From: Psychrilyobacter sp.
GTDB taxonomy: Bacteria; Fusobacteriota; Fusobacteriia; Fusobacteriales; Fusobacteriaceae
Direction: 5' to 3'
NCBI GenBank assembly: GCA_030621995.1
Contig: JAUXGP010000058.1
Span: 1-8,923, forward strand
Length of the DNA: 8,923 nucleotides
The position numbers were made by a program, and so were the translations under genes. How positions within the stretch are numbered: position 1 is the first letter of the stretch; each line of letters starts with the position of its first letter. Positions 6,564 to 8,923 of the stretch are shown piece by piece. Under the pieces are notes generated by a model. That model did not search any database, was not told the DNA's origin, and saw only the letters and a list, made by a program, of their open reading frames with translations.

Positions 6564-7168
6564 TGGCTAAGAATAACTATATAAAGCTTTTAACAGATCC
6601 ATTAATTAAGGGGAATCCGGTATTCGTATTATTACTTGGATTATGTCCTACACTAGGTGTAACCAACTCGGCTATCAACGGTATGGCAATGGGACTGGCA
6701 ACACTGGTGGTTTTAGCATGTTCAAATGTAATCATATCAGCTATAAAAAACTTGATACCTGCAAAGGTTAGAATACCAGCTTATATCATCGTAATAGCAA
6801 CTTTGGTAACTATTGTACAGATGGTAATGCAGGGTTACCTTCCAAATCTATATGCAGTATTAGGGTTATTTTTACCCCTGATAGTTGTTAACTGTATAAT
6901 TTTGGGAAGAGCTGAGAGTTTTGCTTCTAAAAATGGAGTATTCGCTTCATTGTTAGATGGTATTGGAAATGGATTGGGATTCACTCTGGCACTTACAGTA
7001 TTAGGTGCTATCAGAGAAATTTTAGGAAACGGAAGTTTCTTCGGATTACAACTGACTCCTCCTACATTCCAGCCGGCGTTAATATTCATATTAGCACCTG
7101 GAGCATTTATAACAATTGGTTTTATCATAGCGACACAAAATTATATTAAGATGAAAAAGGAGGGATAA
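6563..7168 (+). CDS. rnfE: Rnf complex subunit E, membrane protein
   Basis: Integral membrane protein of 201 residues in the RnfA/RnfE/NqrD/NqrE family, with about six membrane helices. With RnfA it forms a pseudo-symmetric core that holds an Fe-S centre in the membrane between its cysteine-containing half-helices. The expected ligands are visible: C28 in GLCPTLGVT and C111 in VVNCIILGRAE. NPVFVLLLG (18-26), GYLPNLYAVLGLFLPLIVVN (91-110) and GAIREILGNGSFFG near the C-terminus are also typical. GAGGTG (6549-6554) lies 8 bases before the ATG, which overlaps the rnfG stop (TAATG). rnfA follows after only 3 bases, so the two core subunits can be made in equal amounts. Confidence 0.95.
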   Translation: MAKNNYIKLLTDPLIKGNPVFVLLLGLCPTLGVTNSAINGMAMGLATLVVLACSNVIISAIKNLIPAKVRIPAYIIVIATLVTIVQMVMQGYLPNLYAVLGLFLPLIVVNCIILGRAESFASKNGVFASLLDGIGNGLGFTLALTVLGAIREILGNGSFFGLQLTPPTFQPALIFILAPGAFITIGFIIATQNYIKMKKEG

Positions 7169-7171
7169 TCG

Positions 7172-7756
7172 ATGGATTTAGGAAATTTATTTGGAATCAT
7201 ATTTGGTTCTATATTTATAAATAACTTTGTATTTGCTAAATTTTTAGGGATATGTCCTTTCATGGGTGTTTCTAAAAAGGTAGAATCTTCAATAGGAATG
7301 GGTATGGCCGTTACTTTCGTAATGACACTTGCCTCAGCAGTAACCTGGGTAGTACAAAACTATCTATTGGTTCCCTTCGAATTGGAATATTTACAGACAA
7401 TAGCGTTTATATTAATAATAGCTTCATTGGTACAATTTGTTGAGATGGCGGTACAAAAGACTTCTCCAAATCTCTATAAGGCTTTAGGAGTATTTTTACC
7501 ACTTATCACAACTAACTGTGCGGTACTAGGGGTAGCAATTTTAAATATTCAAGAGGAGTATAACTTTATCGAAACTGTTGTAAATGGTATGGCAGCAGCA
7601 ATAGGGTTTACTATGGCACTTATCTTACTTGCAGGAATAAGAGAAAGATTAGAGTATGCAGATGTACCAAGACCATTCCAAGGTGTAGCAATAGCCTTCG
7701 TCACAGCCGGATTATTAGCTATGGCATTTATGGGATTCTCTGGAATGAAAATATAA
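7172..7756 (+). CDS. rnfA: Rnf complex subunit A, membrane protein
   Basis: Integral membrane protein of 194 residues with about six membrane helices, homologous to RnfE and its partner in the membrane core. Signature segments are [20 protein letters not shown] (17-36) with C28, [20 protein letters not shown] (101-120) with C116, and [18 protein letters not shown] in the C-terminal third. C28 and C116 are the expected cysteine ligands of the shared intramembrane Fe-S centre. A strong AAGGAGG (7157-7163) lies inside the 3' end of rnfE, and the ATG follows GGAGG by 8 bases. The 40-base gap to rnfB contains a perfect palindrome. Confidence 0.96.
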   Translation: MDLGNLFGIIFGSIFINNFVFAKFLGICPFMGVSKKVESSIGMGMAVTFVMTLASAVTWVVQNYLLVPFELEYLQTIAFILIIASLVQFVEMAVQKTSPNLYKALGVFLPLITTNCAVLGVAILNIQEEYNFIETVVNGMAAAIGFTMALILLAGIRERLEYADVPRPFQGVAIAFVTAGLLAMAFMGFSGMKI

Positions 7757-7767
7757 TTTAAATAATT

Positions 7768-7784
7768 AATCTATGACATAGATT
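7768..7784 (+). repeat. Perfect palindrome in the rnfA-rnfB gap, next to the rnfB ribosome binding site
   Basis: AATCTATG (7768-7775) and CATAGATT (7777-7784) are exact inverted repeats about one central A. One base separates them from the rnfB GGAGG (7786-7790). As RNA the realistic form is a stem of about six pairs with a five-base loop. No T-run follows, so it is not a terminator. It could influence rnfB translation or mRNA cleavage between rnfA and rnfB, or bind a protein as DNA; this is inference. Confidence 0.5.
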
Positions 7785-7796
7785 TGGAGGTTAAAA

Positions 7797-8822
7797 ATGA
7801 TATACGCTGTATTAGTATTAGGAGGGATAGGTCTTACTATGGGACTATTCTTAGCCTTTGCTTCAAAGAAATTTGAGGTAGAGATAGATCCTAATGTTGA
7901 AAAAATAATGGATGTATTACCCGGTGCCAACTGTGGAGCTTGTGGATTTCCTGGATGTGGAGGGTATGCAGAAGCAGTAGCATTAGAAGGTGCTGACCCT
8001 ACACTGTGTGCTCCTGGCGGATCACAGGTTGTAAATGATATAGCAGCTATTATGGGTGGAGAAGGTGCTGACCCTGATGCTGTAAAGCAGGTAGCCAGAG
8101 TGAAATGTCAGGGAGACAACTCCAAGACGACTAAAATATATGATCTGAATACTGAGATGAAAACATGTGCTACAGCTTCCCTTTACTTTGGTGGAGATAA
8201 GTCATGCTGGCACGGCTGTCTTGGATATGGAGATTGTGTAAAAGTATGTCCAGCTGACGCAATAGAAATCAATGCCAGAGGGATCGCAGTTATAAATGAG
8301 GAAAAATGTATCTCATGTACTAAATGTGTGAAGGAGTGTCCTAAAAATATCATAGAGATGATGCCTGAAAATCAAAAAGTAACGGTATTGTGCAACTCTA
8401 AGGATAAGGGAGCTCAGGCTAGAAAATCTTGTACTGTAGCATGTATCGCATGTGGAATGTGTGTAAAGGCATGTCCGGTAGAAGTAAAAGATGCTGACGG
8501 TAACATAAAAAAAGCTATTAGTATTGAAAATAATTTAGCTAAGATCGATAAAGATCTTTGTATCAACTGTGGGCTTTGCTCTATGAAGTGCCCGACAAAT
8601 GCGATAGTAAACGAGATTAAAGAGGTTAAGAAAGCTGAGATAATCGAAGAAAAATGTATTGGTTGTACAGCTTGTGCAAGAGTATGTCCGGTTGATTGTA
8701 TTGAAGGAGCGGTTAAAGAAAAGCATAAAGTTGATCAGGAAAAATGTATCGGTTGCGGGCTTTGTTTCGATAAGTGTAAATTTGACGCAATTAAGATGAA
8801 TGTAACTGAAGTAAGAAAGTAA
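7797..8822 (+). CDS. rnfB: Rnf complex subunit B, long polyferredoxin form
   Basis: The 341-residue subunit accepts electrons from reduced ferredoxin and passes them into Rnf. A membrane anchor spans about residues 3-22. A 4Fe domain follows with C46, C49, C54 and C71 (NCGACGFPGCGGYAEA). Six ferredoxin-type cysteine groups come next: C137/C141/C147/C151, C171/C174/C177/C181, C216/C219/C222/C226, C255/C258/C261/C265, C287/C290/C293/C297 and C317/C320/C323/C327. This allows about seven [4Fe-4S] clusters. E. coli RsxB has about 192 residues with one 4Fe domain and two ferredoxin groups, so this is the extended form known from anaerobes such as Acetobacterium. The last group ends CKFD, without the usual proline after the fourth cysteine. 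GGAGG (7786-7790) lies 6 bases before the ATG. It is the last gene of the operon. Confidence 0.96.
   Translation: MIYAVLVLGGIGLTMGLFLAFASKKFEVEIDPNVEKIMDVLPGANCGACGFPGCGGYAEAVALEGADPTLCAPGGSQVVNDIAAIMGGEGADPDAVKQVARVKCQGDNSKTTKIYDLNTEMKTCATASLYFGGDKSCWHGCLGYGDCVKVCPADAIEINARGIAVINEEKCISCTKCVKECPKNIIEMMPENQKVTVLCNSKDKGAQARKSCTVACIACGMCVKACPVEVKDADGNIKKAISIENNLAKIDKDLCINCGLCSMKCPTNAIVNEIKEVKKAEIIEEKCIGCTACARVCPVDCIEGAVKEKHKVDQEKCIGCGLCFDKCKFDAIKMNVTEVRK
7985..8075 (+). repeat. Exact 16-bp in-frame direct repeat inside rnfB
   Basis: AGAAGGTGCTGACCCT occurs at 7985-8000 and again at 8060-8075, 75 bases (25 codons) apart and in the same frame. Each copy encodes E-G-A-D-P (residues 64-68 and 89-93) in the linker after the N-terminal 4Fe domain. 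Identical codon choice over 16 bases suggests a small internal duplication or gene conversion, but chance or functional constraint is possible. Confidence 0.6.
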
Positions 8823-8825
8823 CTC

Positions 8826-8870
8826 TTCCTTTTTATGGTTTCCCTCTGAGAATAAAGGGAAACCGAGGAA
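8826..8870 (+). other. Long hairpin after rnfB without a T-run (3' mRNA structure)
   Basis: GGTTTCCCT (8837-8845) pairs perfectly with AGGGAAACC (8856-8864) across a 10-base loop. An outer helix TTCCT (8826-8830) with AGGAA (8866-8870) can stack on it around a small internal loop. No T-run follows on either strand, so it is not an intrinsic terminator. It starts 3 bases after the rnfB stop and would sit at the 3' end of the operon mRNA, where it may slow exonuclease decay (inference). Confidence 0.55.
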
Positions 8871-8882
8871 AGGTAAGAAAGT

Positions 8883-8922
8883 AAAAAAGGCAGAATTGGA
8901 TTTCCAATTCTGCCTTTTTTTT
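8883..8922 (+). terminator. Strong rho-independent terminator of the rnf operon (likely bidirectional)
   Basis: The GC-containing core GGCAGAATTGG (8889-8899) pairs with CCAATTCTGCC (8904-8914) around a 4-base ATTT loop. The stem extends to 17 bp through the six A upstream and the T-run (8915-8922). The A-run before the stem means it would also work on the opposite strand, so a convergent gene may lie beyond the right edge. Confidence 0.93.
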
Positions 8923-8923
8923 A

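Noticed and set aside
7797..8822. Possible fusion of rnfB with a separate ferredoxin gene
   Set aside because: The frame is continuous, and the long polyferredoxin RnfB is an established form in anaerobes, so no recent fusion or misassembly needs to be proposed.
8826..8870. First hairpin after rnfB as an intrinsic terminator
   Set aside because: The stem is good, but GAGGAAAGG follows rather than a T-run, and the opposite strand also lacks one.
1..8923. CRISPR array, insertion sequence, tRNA or rRNA
   Set aside because: No regularly spaced repeats, transposase motifs, terminal inverted repeats, cloverleaf-like sequence or rRNA segments were seen on either strand.

Overview
The window looks like chromosomal DNA from an anaerobic, low-GC, diderm bacterium, most likely a member of the Fusobacteriota (Ilyobacter/Propionigenium/Psychrilyobacter/Cetobacterium type). 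The sequence is strongly AT-rich and uses strong AGGAGG-type ribosome binding sites. It encodes an outer-membrane protein (MipA/OmpV family) and an LPS heptose kinase, so the cell has an outer membrane. It also carries an Rnf operon in the C-D-G-E-A-B order, with the long polyferredoxin form of RnfB known from strict anaerobes. The taxon is inferred from these traits; there is no 16S or other marker gene here.

Every recognised gene is on the + strand. (1) Bases 3-566 are the 3' part of a MipA/OmpV-like outer-membrane beta-barrel gene, cut by the left edge and closed by an intrinsic terminator at 593-621. (2) A near-consensus promoter (626-654) drives a two-gene unit: rfaE1/hldA (heptose-7-phosphate kinase for LPS core precursor synthesis) and ispF (MEP isoprenoid pathway). 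An excellent terminator ends it at 2189-2226. (3) A 215-base AT-rich non-coding stretch with several small dyads leads into a divergent DprA/Smf-like gene (2442-3542) with an unrecognised N-terminal region. No clear terminator follows it. (4) A promoter at 3642-3670 precedes the complete rnfCDGEAB operon (3731-8822), which ends in an unusual non-terminator hairpin (8826-8870) followed by a strong intrinsic terminator (8883-8922).

The Rnf complex is a membrane ferredoxin:NAD+ oxidoreductase that couples electron transfer to Na+ or H+ translocation. RnfB and RnfC carry Fe-S clusters (RnfC also FMN and the NAD(H) site), RnfD and RnfG carry covalently bound FMN, and RnfA and RnfE form the membrane core with a shared Fe-S centre. 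All six subunits are intact. Gene spacing is tight: rnfD/G and rnfG/E overlap by one base and rnfE/A are 3 bases apart. rnfC/D (56 bases) and rnfA/B (40 bases) have longer gaps containing dyads.

I see no clear novel multi-gene system, CRISPR array, transposon, tRNA or rRNA. The points most worth a second look are the divergent DprA-like protein, the GPT (not GAT) flavinylation motif in RnfD, the perfect 8-bp-arm palindrome against the rnfB ribosome binding site, and the dyad over the rnf promoter.
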